The notes beneath the pieces are model-generated. The model saw nothing but the letters and a program-made list of their open reading frames with translations. It was not told the origin of the DNA and did not search any database. The translations under genes and the position numbers were made by a program. This document shows, piece by piece, positions 9,166 to 17,063 of a stretch of 32,779 nt of DNA. How positions within the stretch are numbered: the stretch's first letter is position 1; each line of letters begins with the position of its first letter. Source of the stretch: Paracoccaceae bacterium (lineage in GTDB: Bacteria; Pseudomonadota; Alphaproteobacteria; Rhodobacterales; Rhodobacteraceae); assembly GCA_007128135.1 (NCBI GenBank), contig SKYA01000140.1, positions 1 through 32,779 of the forward strand. Direction: 5' to 3'.

Positions 9166-10178
9166 GCGACGCCTTTCAGAAAGGCTGTCAGATTGTCTGA
9201 CAGTGCGTCCGAGACATAGCCGCCCTCCTGCACCAGCACCAGAGGCAGGCCCAGTTCGGCGATCTCGGATGCGATGGCGTGAAAGCCCTGCGTTGTCACT
9301 GCCAACCCCTGAAACGGATCGTCAACATGCGCGTCCAGACCCAGCGCCACGACCACGACATCGGCCCCGAAAGCCCGGATACGCGCCAGCGCAGAGGCAA
9401 GCGCGGCGAGGTATTCCGTGTCGCCGGTGCCGCGCGACAGCGGCAGGTTCAGGTTGAAGCCAAGGCCCCGACCCTCGCCGCGTTCCTGCGCGCCCCCCCA
9501 GAAGAAGGGATAGAAACGGTCGGGGTCGGCATGCAGAGAGAGCGTCAGCACGTCCTCGCGGGTATAGAAGATGCCCTGCGTGCCGTTACCGTGATGCACG
9601 TCGATATCTAGGATCGCAGGCCGCAGTCCGCCTGTGCGCAGTCGTTCGGCGGCAATGGCCGAGTTGTTCAGAAAGCAGAACCCCCCGGCCAGATCGGCAA
9701 ATGCATGATGCCCCGGCGGGCGTGCCAGCACATAGACCGCACGCGCGCCGCCTGCCACCAGATCGGCGCCAGTGATGGCCGATTGCGCTGACCAGTAGGC
9801 TGCCTCCCAGGTCTGCGCCCCGATAGGGCAGGCGGTATCGGCCTGATGATACCCTGCCTGCCCGATTGCGGATTTCGGGTAATTGTCGGTTCGGGTGGCA
9901 GGATGGATATTGGGGATCACCTCGGGGCCGGCATCAGGGATGCGCAGCCAGCGTGGATAGATGGTCTGGAGAAAGTGCAGGTAGTCCGCACTGTGAATTG
10001 CAGCAATGGGCCCGAGCCCCGCATCTTCGGGGGCGTGGAACCGGCATCCTGCCGCCTGCGCCCCCGCCATCAGACGGGCAATGCGTTCGGGCGATTCCGG
10101 GCTGGGATAGGTCTTGCCATTGGCCATGAAGTGCTGCGGGTCATGCAGGCGCTGGCGGTCATCGAATACGGCTTTCAC
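9162..10178 (-). CDS. Histone-deacetylase-fold amidohydrolase, acetylpolyamine amidohydrolase-like
   Basis: The 338-residue protein has the full arginase/deacetylase active site: catalytic His157 and His158 in RPPGHHA, zinc ligands Asp193 and His195 in DIDVHHGNGT and Asp282 in LGLDAH, and the oxyanion tyrosine Tyr321 in QEGGY. These positions are almost the same as those known for acetylpolyamine amidohydrolase of Mycoplana, and the SLHADPDRFYPFF stretch also points to that branch. It should remove an acetyl (or similar acyl) group from a small amine or amino acid in the cytoplasm. Neighbours that add acetyl groups (GNAT, DgcN) and a polyamine-type transporter fit both an acetylpolyamine and an N-acetyl amino acid substrate. 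Specificity cannot be read from sequence alone. Confidence 0.87.
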   Translation of the reverse strand: MKAVFDDRQRLHDPQHFMANGKTYPSPESPERIARLMAGAQAAGCRFHAPEDAGLGPIAAIHSADYLHFLQTIYPRWLRIPDAGPEVIPNIHPATRTDNYPKSAIGQAGYHQADTACPIGAQTWEAAYWSAQSAITGADLVAGGARAVYVLARPPGHHAFADLAGGFCFLNNSAIAAERLRTGGLRPAILDIDVHHGNGTQGIFYTREDVLTLSLHADPDRFYPFFWGGAQERGEGRGLGFNLNLPLSRGTGDTEYLAALASALARIRAFGADVVVVALGLDAHVDDPFQGLAVTTQGFHAIASEIAELGLPLVLVQEGGYVSDALSDNLTAFLKGVA

Positions 10179-10669
10179 TCGGCTCTCCTGATCAGATGTC
10201 CGAAGCCCTGCGGGCCAAGGCGCATGTCCTGCATGCCTGTCGCGGGCGCAAAGCCCAGCCGGTGGTAGAAGTGCTGCGCGGAATGGCTGTGGTCATAAAC
10301 CGCAAGTTTCAGCCATGTCGCCTGCCAGCGCGCCGCGCCCTCGCGCGCCACCTGCGCCAGCAGCCGTGCGCCAAGTCCGTGTCCGCGTGCCTGCGCACCG
10401 ACCCACAGGTCCGACACATAGACCCCCGCCGCACCGCGCACGGTCGAGAAGACCGGACTGTAAAGCGCCGCGCCAAGGGTTTGATCACCCCGCAATGCCA
10501 ACAACCCGTGCGCGCAAGGCTGCGCACCCAGAACGGCCTGCGCCAGCGTGGCGCTGTCGGTGGCGTAAGCCTCGCCGATATCGGCACTCAGGGTACGCAG
10601 GGCCACTTCCAGCCGTGCGAGATCATCCGCATTCCGTACGTCGCGGAAGGCAAGCGCCACATCATGCAT
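10175..10669 (-). CDS. GNAT-family N-acetyltransferase
   Basis: A 164-residue single-domain GNAT protein. The acetyl-CoA pyrophosphate-binding loop is QARGHGLGARLL (residues 93-104), preceded by the strand VYVSDLWV, and followed by LKLAVYDHSHSAQHFYHRLGF, the usual motif B with the conserved Asn position replaced by His/Ser and the general-acid tyrosine region FYHRLGF. The layout resembles diamine and amino acid acetyltransferases, but the acceptor substrate is unknown. It overlaps the BKACE gene by 8 bases and the deacetylase gene by 4, so it is made together with both. Confidence 0.85.
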   Translation of the reverse strand: MHDVALAFRDVRNADDLARLEVALRTLSADIGEAYATDSATLAQAVLGAQPCAHGLLALRGDQTLGAALYSPVFSTVRGAAGVYVSDLWVGAQARGHGLGARLLAQVAREGAARWQATWLKLAVYDHSHSAQHFYHRLGFAPATGMQDMRLGPQGFGHLIRRAE

Positions 10670-11588
10670 TGATGCCCTCCGCGCCCTTCAGCCCCAGCGT
10701 GCCGCGCACCTCGTCGGGGGTCATGACGACGCGCCCCAGCCGCTCGACAATCGCGCGGATCTTTTCCACCTGCTCGGCATTGGACTGCGCCAACTGGCCG
10801 CGCGCAATGGTCAGGCTGTCTTCCAGCCCCACGCGCACATGCCCGCCCATGGCCGCGGCCATGGTGACCAGCGGCATCTGGAACCGCCCCGCTGCCAGTA
10901 CCGAGAACAGGTAATCGCCCGCAAACAGCTTGTCCGCAATCCGTATCATATGCGTCAGGTTTTCCGGGTCCGGCCCCATGCCACCCAGAACGCCAAAGAC
11001 GAACTGGATGAAATAGGGCGGCCTGATCAGGCCCCGGTCCGCGAAATGGCGCAGCATGTAGAGATGGCTCAGGTCATAGCATTCGAACTCGAAACGCGCG
11101 CCACGCTCCTGGCCAAGGCCGGTCAGGATGCGGGCAATATCACGCGGCGTGTTCCTGAAGACCAGGTCATCCGTGTTTTCCAGAAACGGCTTTTCCCAGT
11201 CATGCTGCCAGTTGCGGTCTCTGCCCAGCATCGGGTAGAGCGCGAAATTCATGGTGCCCATGTTCAGCGACGCCATTTCCGGCGCAATCGCCAGAGGCGC
11301 CGCCAGACGCTCGTCGAGCGACATGACCGCGCTGCCGCCGGTGGACAGGTTCAGTACGGCGTCGGTGTCGCGGGCCAGTGCGGGCACGAAGCCGTTGAAA
11401 TGCTCCAGCGCCGCCGAGGGCCGTCCCGTCACCGGGTCGCGCGCATGCAGATGCAGGATGGAGGCGCCCGCCTGCGCGGCTTCGATGCCCTGACGCGCGA
11501 TTTCCTCCCCCGTGACCGGCAGATGCGCCGACATGCTGGGGGTGTGGATCGACCCCGTAAGCGCGCAGGTGATGATGATGCCCGTCAT
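10662..11588 (-). CDS. Beta-keto acid cleavage enzyme (BKACE, DUF849 family)
   Basis: The 308-residue protein belongs to the zinc-dependent BKACE family, whose best-known member cleaves 3-keto-5-aminohexanoate with acetyl-CoA to give acetoacetate and an aminoacyl-CoA in lysine fermentation. The zinc ligands His46 and His48 in LHLHARD are at the family positions, and the family stretches LNLSTGG (79-85), GPDPENL and GGHVRVGLEDS (248-258) are present. Family members use different beta-keto acids, so the substrate here is open. It lies directly after the aminotransferase gene (6-base gap), which could make its keto acid substrate. Confidence 0.88.
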   Translation of the reverse strand: MTGIIITCALTGSIHTPSMSAHLPVTGEEIARQGIEAAQAGASILHLHARDPVTGRPSAALEHFNGFVPALARDTDAVLNLSTGGSAVMSLDERLAAPLAIAPEMASLNMGTMNFALYPMLGRDRNWQHDWEKPFLENTDDLVFRNTPRDIARILTGLGQERGARFEFECYDLSHLYMLRHFADRGLIRPPYFIQFVFGVLGGMGPDPENLTHMIRIADKLFAGDYLFSVLAAGRFQMPLVTMAAAMGGHVRVGLEDSLTIARGQLAQSNAEQVEKIRAIVERLGRVVMTPDEVRGTLGLKGAEGINA

Positions 11589-11594
11589 GCGCCC

Positions 11595-12935
11595 TCACGC
11601 CATTTCCGGCAAGGCCGGCGCAAGATCACGGGCCAGTCGGGTCAGCGCAGTGTCAAGCGTGTCGGCAATCTCGTCCAGATGCGCCTCGGTCACGATGAGG
11701 GGCGGGCAGACCATGATATGATCGCCCTCCACCCCGTCGCGCGTGCGGCGCGAATAGACGATCAGCCCCATCTGATAGGCAATATCCACCAGCCGCTGAT
11801 GCGCATTCAGATGCGCAGGCAAAGGGGCCATGGTGTCGCGGTCGGCCATCAGTTCAAACGCCATCAGCAGCCCCTTGCCGCGCACATCGCCGATCACCGG
11901 ATGCCGCGCCATCAACCCATCGAGCCGCGTGTGCAAAGCGTCCCCCATGACTGCCGCATTCTGCACCAGCCCCAGCCGCGCGATTTCGTCGATCACGGCG
12001 GCCCCGGCGGCGCAGGCCAGCGGGTTTCCGGCGTAGGTGAACCCATGCAGGAAGCCGCCCCCCTCCAGCACGGCCGCAACCAGATCATCGCGCGCGGCCA
12101 TCGCACCCAGTGGCACATATCCGGCGGCAAACCCCTTGGACAGCACCACGATATCGGGCGCGAGATCCCAGTGCTCCAGCCCCAGAAACCGCCCCGTGCG
12201 CCCCGCACCAGTCATCACCTCGTCCAGGATCAACAGCACCCCGTAACGGCGGCAGATCTCCTGCACCGCCTGCATGTAGCCTGCAGGCGGCACCAGCGCG
12301 CCAGTGGAGGCCCCGCCGACGGGCTCGACGATGAAGCCCAGCACCGACTCCGGCCCCTGCGCGATGATCTCGGCTTCCAGCATCGCGGCGTAATGCGCGC
12401 CGGTGACGGGGTCGGTGGGATCCAGCCCGTCCAGATAGGCGCGCGGGGCGGGAATCCTGGGCATCTCGCGCATCATGGGCGCAAAGGGCTCGGTCAGCGG
12501 GGCATAGCCCGTGACCGCAAGCGCGCCCAGCGTGCAGCCGTGATAACTGGGGGCGCGGCTGATGACCTTCCAGCGCGAACCCTGTCCCGTTGCCAGGGCG
12601 TATTGGCGCGCAAGCTTGATGGCGGATTCCACCGCCTCCGACCCGCCCGAAACGAAAAACACCTTGTTCATCCCCTCGGGGCACAGCGCGGCGGTTCTGG
12701 CGGCCAGCCGCTCGGAAGCCTCGGTCTCGAAATGCAGCCGGTAGCCGAAGGTCGATTTCTCCATCTGCCGACGCATGGCGTCGAGCACGCGCTCGTTCGA
12801 ATGGCCGATATTGCACACCATTGCCCCCGAAGACCCGTCGAGATAGCGCTTGCCGTCCACGTCCCACATATACACCCCGCGCGCCTGGTCGAGCACGGGG
12901 CGGCGCTGGCCTGTCTGGTAGAAAAGATGGCTCAT
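11595..12935 (-). CDS. Class III PLP-dependent aminotransferase
   Basis: A 446-residue fold-type I aminotransferase of the omega-amino acid/diamine group. The PLP site shows GGSEAVESAIKLAR (97-110), the ring-nitrogen aspartate Asp238 in LILDEV, and the Schiff-base lysine Lys267 in LSKGFAAGY. The start at 12935 begins MSHLFYQ and aligns with the usual family N-terminus; the frame is open much further upstream, but that part runs antisense-free over the ABC ATPase gene on the same strand in another frame and shows no domain. It follows the ATPase gene by 5 bases and precedes BKACE. It probably converts a terminal or beta amino group to an aldehyde or keto group. Confidence 0.9.
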   Translation of the reverse strand: MSHLFYQTGQRRPVLDQARGVYMWDVDGKRYLDGSSGAMVCNIGHSNERVLDAMRRQMEKSTFGYRLHFETEASERLAARTAALCPEGMNKVFFVSGGSEAVESAIKLARQYALATGQGSRWKVISRAPSYHGCTLGALAVTGYAPLTEPFAPMMREMPRIPAPRAYLDGLDPTDPVTGAHYAAMLEAEIIAQGPESVLGFIVEPVGGASTGALVPPAGYMQAVQEICRRYGVLLILDEVMTGAGRTGRFLGLEHWDLAPDIVVLSKGFAAGYVPLGAMAARDDLVAAVLEGGGFLHGFTYAGNPLACAAGAAVIDEIARLGLVQNAAVMGDALHTRLDGLMARHPVIGDVRGKGLLMAFELMADRDTMAPLPAHLNAHQRLVDIAYQMGLIVYSRRTRDGVEGDHIMVCPPLIVTEAHLDEIADTLDTALTRLARDLAPALPEMA

Positions 12936-12940
12936 GGCAG

Positions 12941-14014
12941 TTATCCGGGCAGGGCCGCACAATCCTGCGGCCTGAGGGTCATATGCACCTGCGCGCCAGC
13001 GGAAAAGGGACGTTCGTCGATCATGTTGATGGCCTGAAGCTGAATGTCGCCGGCGCGGACGAAATAACGCACGGATTGCCCCTGATAGTCCACGGTTTCC
13101 ACAATGGCGGGGGCAGAAAAAGCACCATCTTCGGGCGGGCTGTCGCGCAGAAGCAGTTTTTCGGCGCGGATCACCAGCTTGGCCGCCCCTTTGCCCTTCA
13201 GATGCGGGGCCTTTGCCGCTGGAACGGTGACCTTGCCGAAGACCGGCACTTCCAGCACTGCCTGCTTGGCCCCGCACGACAGGCAACGCCCGTCAAGAAT
13301 GTTGGACGCGCCCAGAAACCGGGCCACGAATTCACTGGCAGGAGTATTATAGACCTCTTCGGGGGCACCCACCTGCTCGACACGTCCATCCGACATCACC
13401 ACGATCTGATCGGACATCGCCAGCGCCTCGGACTGGTCATGGGTGACGAACACGGTCGTCACCCCGATACGCGCCTGAATATTCTTCAACTCGACCCGCA
13501 TATCCTCGCGCAGATTGGCATCGAGTGCCGAAAGCGGCTCATCCAGCAACAGCACATCGGGTTCGATCACGATGGCGCGCGCCAGCGCGATGCGCTGCTG
13601 CTGCCCGCCCGACAGCGCCTTGGGGTAACGGTTGCCCAGATGCGGCAGTTGCACCAGTTCCAGAGCCTCGGCCACGCGGCGCGTGATCTCTGCCCGGGCG
13701 ACATTGCGGTAGCGCAGGCCAAATGCGACATTCTCGGCCACGGTCTTGTGCGGAAACAGCGCATAATTCTGGAACACCAGCCCCAGATTGCGCTTGTGGA
13801 TCGGGACATCGTTGACGCGCCTGTCATTGATGATGATCTCGCCCTCGGTCGGGTCCAGCAGCCCCGCGATCATCCGCAGCGTCGTGGTCTTGCCGCAACC
13901 CGAAGGGCCGAGCAGCGTGGTGAAGCTGCCTTCGGGTATGGTCAGCGACGTCCTGTCCACCGCAAGGAATGTCCCGAACCGCTTGACGATATTGCTCAGA
14001 TTGACAGCGCCCAT
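12941..14014 (-). CDS. ABC transporter ATPase, PotA-like
   Basis: A 357-residue ATPase of the spermidine/putrescine and iron (CUT1-like) importer group. Motifs are Walker A GPSGCGKTT (36-44), the Q-loop Gln82, the signature LSGGQ (134-138), Walker B LLLDEP (155-160) and THDQSEA with the switch histidine. A C-terminal TOBE-type domain fills about residues 240-350. A C-L-S-C pair around residue 260 is unusual for the family. It works with the two permeases and the binding protein upstream in the operon. The gene is separated from the binding-protein gene by 109 bases that hold a strong hairpin. Confidence 0.92.
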   Translation of the reverse strand: MGAVNLSNIVKRFGTFLAVDRTSLTIPEGSFTTLLGPSGCGKTTTLRMIAGLLDPTEGEIIINDRRVNDVPIHKRNLGLVFQNYALFPHKTVAENVAFGLRYRNVARAEITRRVAEALELVQLPHLGNRYPKALSGGQQQRIALARAIVIEPDVLLLDEPLSALDANLREDMRVELKNIQARIGVTTVFVTHDQSEALAMSDQIVVMSDGRVEQVGAPEEVYNTPASEFVARFLGASNILDGRCLSCGAKQAVLEVPVFGKVTVPAAKAPHLKGKGAAKLVIRAEKLLLRDSPPEDGAFSAPAIVETVDYQGQSVRYFVRAGDIQLQAINMIDERPFSAGAQVHMTLRPQDCAALPG

Positions 14015-14091
14015 GATCTACCTTTCGCGGCAGGAAAGCAGCCTGCATGACGCATCGCTGCCGCTTTCATCTTGCCGGAAATACTCCGGGG

Positions 14092-14115
14092 GTCCGGGGG
14101 GCTGGCCCCCCGGAC
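14092..14115. repeat. Perfect GC hairpin between binding-protein and ATPase genes
   Basis: GTCCGGGGGG at 14092-14101 and its exact reverse complement at 14106-14115 form a 10-base stem around CTGG. It lies 8 bases after the binding-protein stop. Such intercistronic stems often protect the upstream message or stop part of transcription so that more binding protein than ATPase is made. The motif also resembles a CCGGGGG-type hairpin that I recall as frequent between genes in Rhodobacterales genomes, so it may be a dispersed element. There is no T-tract. Confidence 0.7.
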
Positions 14116-14123
14116 GTTGCGAC

Positions 14124-15266
14124 TCAGAAACCGCGCTGCACGCGGGCAAAGGTTTCGGACCATTCGGCCTCGTTCCCGTTCCAGTAGACGGGGTCGGCAA
14201 AGGTCAGGGCTTCGAGCGTGCCGGTCGGGTCAAAGGCGGGCAGGGTCGGGATCTTGTCGCCCAGATCGACCTTGGTGCCATCCAGCGCGGGTGGGTAATT
14301 CTGCCCCTCTGCCACCGCGATCGAGGTTTCTGGCGCAAGCATGAAGTTCAGCAACTCCTCGCAGGCCTCGATAGGTGAGCCCTTGATGACGAAAAGGCAT
14401 TCCTGCCAGCCAAAGCTGTTGGGCGCGTCGTAATAGCCGATGTCATGGCCCTGTTCCTGCAGCGCCGCGATCCTGCCTGACCAGCCTTCGGTCACATAGA
14501 TTTCCTCTTCGGCCAGAAGGCTCATCAACTCCGCGCCCGAGCCCCAGTATTTCAGCGCAAGGTCGCGATGCGCGCGGATCGCATCCCAGGCGGCCTCCAT
14601 GTCCTGAATGTCGTTGGGGCTCTGGCCGGTCTGCAGCGCCGCATACCACAGCCGCGTGCGCCAGTCGCTCCAGCCGCCGATCTTGCCCTCATAGGCCGGG
14701 TCGATCAGGATGGATGCGCCTTTCTCGCGGATTTCCTCGTCCGAGATGAACTTGCGGTTATAGGCCAGCCCCGTTGTGCCGTAGTTATAGGGCACCGCCG
14801 ACAGATGGTCGGGCGTGATGCTGCGGAACGCATTGGTCAGCGCATCCATGACCAGTTCCATGTTCGGGATGTTGTCCAGGTTCAGCTCCACATCCAGCCC
14901 GAAATTCACATAGCGCGCATAGTCGAACACGCCCGAAAGATGGGCGATATTGTATTCGCCCTCGCGGCTTGAACGCACCTGCGCCAGATACTCGTCACCG
15001 CCAGCGAATGTGCCGTCCACCACGTTGATGCCTGTGGCGGCGGTGTAGGGGTCGAAGGCGTGACGGCGGAAGGCCTCGGAGACGACACCGCCCCAGCCAT
15101 CGAAGCGCACTTGCGTCACATCCTGGGCAAAGGCCATGCGCGCAAACGGGGTCTGCACGCCGTAAGCGACACCGGCCGCGCCGATCAGGCCCAGAAAACT
15201 GCGGCGGTCCAGATCGCCATTGCGATAGCGTTCCAGCAGGCGTTCATAGCGTTTGGTATTGTCCAT
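14124..15266 (-). CDS. Extracellular solute-binding protein, PotD-like, Tat-exported
   Basis: The 380-residue periplasmic binding protein of the operon's ABC importer. After a charged N-terminal leader it carries a twin-arginine motif (DRRSFLG, 20-26), a hydrophobic stretch and a likely cleavage site after AFA (residue 47). The mature part resembles spermidine/putrescine-type proteins (VRFDGWGGVVSEAF at its start, YNYGTTGLAYNRK mid-way). An AGGAGA element precedes the ATG by a normal distance. Ligand could be a polyamine, an amino acid derivative or another small cation; family membership does not decide this. Confidence 0.9.
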   Translation of the reverse strand: MDNTKRYERLLERYRNGDLDRRSFLGLIGAAGVAYGVQTPFARMAFAQDVTQVRFDGWGGVVSEAFRRHAFDPYTAATGINVVDGTFAGGDEYLAQVRSSREGEYNIAHLSGVFDYARYVNFGLDVELNLDNIPNMELVMDALTNAFRSITPDHLSAVPYNYGTTGLAYNRKFISDEEIREKGASILIDPAYEGKIGGWSDWRTRLWYAALQTGQSPNDIQDMEAAWDAIRAHRDLALKYWGSGAELMSLLAEEEIYVTEGWSGRIAALQEQGHDIGYYDAPNSFGWQECLFVIKGSPIEACEELLNFMLAPETSIAVAEGQNYPPALDGTKVDLGDKIPTLPAFDPTGTLEALTFADPVYWNGNEAEWSETFARVQRGF

Positions 15267-15303
15267 TGTCTTCTCCTTGTCGGGGTTGGGGGGGGCGCGG
15301 TTC

Positions 15304-16089
15304 TTACATGCCGCGTTTCATGGATATCTGGCGGGCAATCGCGGCCCCCAGCAAAGGCAGGCCAACGGTGATGACGATCATCACCGTGCCGAGCGCATTG
15401 ATTTCCGGGCTGATCGAATTGCGCAGCATCGAGAAGATCTGCGTGGGCACGGTTTCCACCCCGCCCGGCTTCCAGAACAGCGTTCCGGTGATGTCATCGA
15501 AGGAAATCGTGAAGGCGAACAGTGCGCCTGCCGCCACCGCCGGCATCAGAAGCGGCAACGTGACGGAAAAGAAGGTCTGGACAGGCGAGGCCCCGAGGCT
15601 GAGGGCCGCCTCCTCCACATCGCGGCGGATGCTGACCAGCCGCGCCTGCACCACCAGAATGACGAAGGGCAGGGTGAATATGACATGCCCCGCCAGCAGG
15701 AGCGCAAAGCTCTTGCCGATACCCAGCCAGTTCAGGAACAACAACAGCGCCACCGCCAGAACCACCTCGGGCACCAGAATGGGTGCGATCAGGATGGTGG
15801 TAATCAGGTTCTTTCCCGGGATCGCGTAGCGCACCAGCGCAAGGCTGGCCAGCACGCCCAGCGTGGTGGAAATCAGCGCCGTCAGCAGGCCAAGGATCAG
15901 CGAGGTGCGAAAGGCGCGCATCACGGCGTCGTTGTTCCACAACGCCTCGAACCAGCGGATGGAAAAGCCTGTCATCGGAAAGCTGCCGAACTGGTTCTGG
16001 TTGAACGACAGCAACACCACCACTGCCACGGGCAGGAACATGAACAGATAGACCAGTATCGTATATGCGCGGATTGCGGCCCAGCCCAT
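15304..16089 (-). CDS. ABC transporter permease, PotC-like
   Basis: A 261-residue inner-membrane permease with about six hydrophobic segments. The cytoplasmic loop that contacts the ATPase is seen as EEAALSLGASPVQTFFSVTLPLLMPAV (roughly residues 160-186), the EAA motif. It pairs with the upstream permease to form the channel. Its ATG shares one base with the stop of that gene (TGATG), so the two are translationally coupled; a 37-base gap separates it from the binding-protein gene. Confidence 0.92.
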   Translation of the reverse strand: MGWAAIRAYTILVYLFMFLPVAVVVLLSFNQNQFGSFPMTGFSIRWFEALWNNDAVMRAFRTSLILGLLTALISTTLGVLASLALVRYAIPGKNLITTILIAPILVPEVVLAVALLLFLNWLGIGKSFALLLAGHVIFTLPFVILVVQARLVSIRRDVEEAALSLGASPVQTFFSVTLPLLMPAVAAGALFAFTISFDDITGTLFWKPGGVETVPTQIFSMLRNSISPEINALGTVMIVITVGLPLLGAAIARQISMKRGM

Positions 16090-16955
16090 CAGCCCAGCCC
16101 CTTCGTCAGTTGCGACATTCCCAGAAAGCGATTGTAGACCGCGACCAGTGCGCCAAGCACGATCAGCAGAAGCAGCGACAGCGCCGAGCCCATCGGCCAG
16201 TTGAGTTGCGTGATGATCGCCTCGAACACCAGATTGGCGAACATCGCGTCACGCGGCCCGCCAAGGATCAGCGGCGTGATATAGGTGCCCGCACCCAGCA
16301 CGAAGCACAGCAGCCCCCCTGCCGCCAGACCGGGCAGCGATAGGGGCAGCGTCACCTGCAGGAACGCCTGCCAGCGCGTCGCCCCCAGCGACGTGGCCGC
16401 GTCCTCCAGGTTGGTGTCGATCCCGTCAAGGCTGACATAGATGTTCAGCACCATGAAGGGCAGCAGGAAATGCACCAGCCCCAGAATGACCGTGGCCTCG
16501 TTATACAGCATCTGTATCGGAGACGAGATCACGCCCATGGACATCAATGCCGTATTGAGTGCGCCCGAGGAGCCGAGGATGTTGATCCAGCTCATCGTGC
16601 GGATGATGTAGCTGATCCAGAAGGGCAGCATCAGCAACAGCAGCAGGATCAGCTTGTTGCCGCTGGACCGGGTGATGAAATAGGCCGCCGGATAGCCCAG
16701 AAGCGCACAGAAGAACGTGGTGATGGCCGCGATCTTGAGCGTGTTGAGCAGAATGTAGCGATAGAACGGGTCGGTCAGGGCGCGTTGCCAGTTGTCCAGA
16801 TGGAACCCCACCGTATCCGGCCCCACGGCCGACCGCAGCCAGAAGGAATAGACCACAATGAACACAAGCGGAATCAGCAGCAGAAGCGCGACCGCCCCCA
16901 GGGCAGGGGACAGCAGGATCCAGGGCTGCCGCTTCTCGCGGGCTTCGACGGACAT
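16089..16955 (-). CDS. ABC transporter permease, PotB-like
   Basis: A 288-residue inner-membrane permease, first gene of the ten-gene operon. It has six or so hydrophobic segments and an EAA loop LEDAATSLGATRWQAFLQVTLP. The start at 16955 (MSVEAREK) is preferred because CAGGA lies 8 bases before it; the frame is open to a further start at 17021, which would add 22 poorly conserved-looking residues and run into the divergent promoter region. The gene faces away from the LysR gene at 17064, so that regulator probably controls it. Confidence 0.9.
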   Translation of the reverse strand: MSVEAREKRQPWILLSPALGAVALLLLIPLVFIVVYSFWLRSAVGPDTVGFHLDNWQRALTDPFYRYILLNTLKIAAITTFFCALLGYPAAYFITRSSGNKLILLLLLMLPFWISYIIRTMSWINILGSSGALNTALMSMGVISSPIQMLYNEATVILGLVHFLLPFMVLNIYVSLDGIDTNLEDAATSLGATRWQAFLQVTLPLSLPGLAAGGLLCFVLGAGTYITPLILGGPRDAMFANLVFEAIITQLNWPMGSALSLLLLIVLGALVAVYNRFLGMSQLTKGLG

Positions 16956-17030
16956 GATGCGGGTCCTGTTGGGTGCAGTTGCGTGATCGGATGGGATACT
17001 GATTGCAAGACGGGCGCGCATCAGGCAAAT

Positions 17031-17063
17031 TAATAATTGATATAGTGATTATAGTTATCATCA
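17031..17063. promoter_or_regulatory. AT-rich divergent promoter/operator between operon and lysR
   Basis: In an otherwise GC-rich stretch, about 33 bases directly before the lysR start are AT-rich. They contain the inverted repeat TGATA (17038-17042) and TATCA (17056-17060) spaced by 13 bases, a typical LysR-type dyad. Inside it lie TATAAT on the minus strand (17053-17048), a perfect -10 hexamer for the transport operon, and TATAGT on the plus strand (17041-17046) for lysR. No good -35 is seen on either strand, which fits activator-dependent promoters. Confidence 0.6.

Noticed and set aside
10839-13037. Open frame of 732 codons on the plus strand opposite BKACE and aminotransferase genes
   Set aside because: Antisense to two genes with intact active sites; the translation is rich in His, Arg and Gln with no domain.
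11595-13286. Aminotransferase start extended to 13286 (563 residues)
   Set aside because: The added 117 residues lie in another frame of the ABC ATPase gene on the same strand and have no domain; MSHLFYQ at 12935 is the family-like start.
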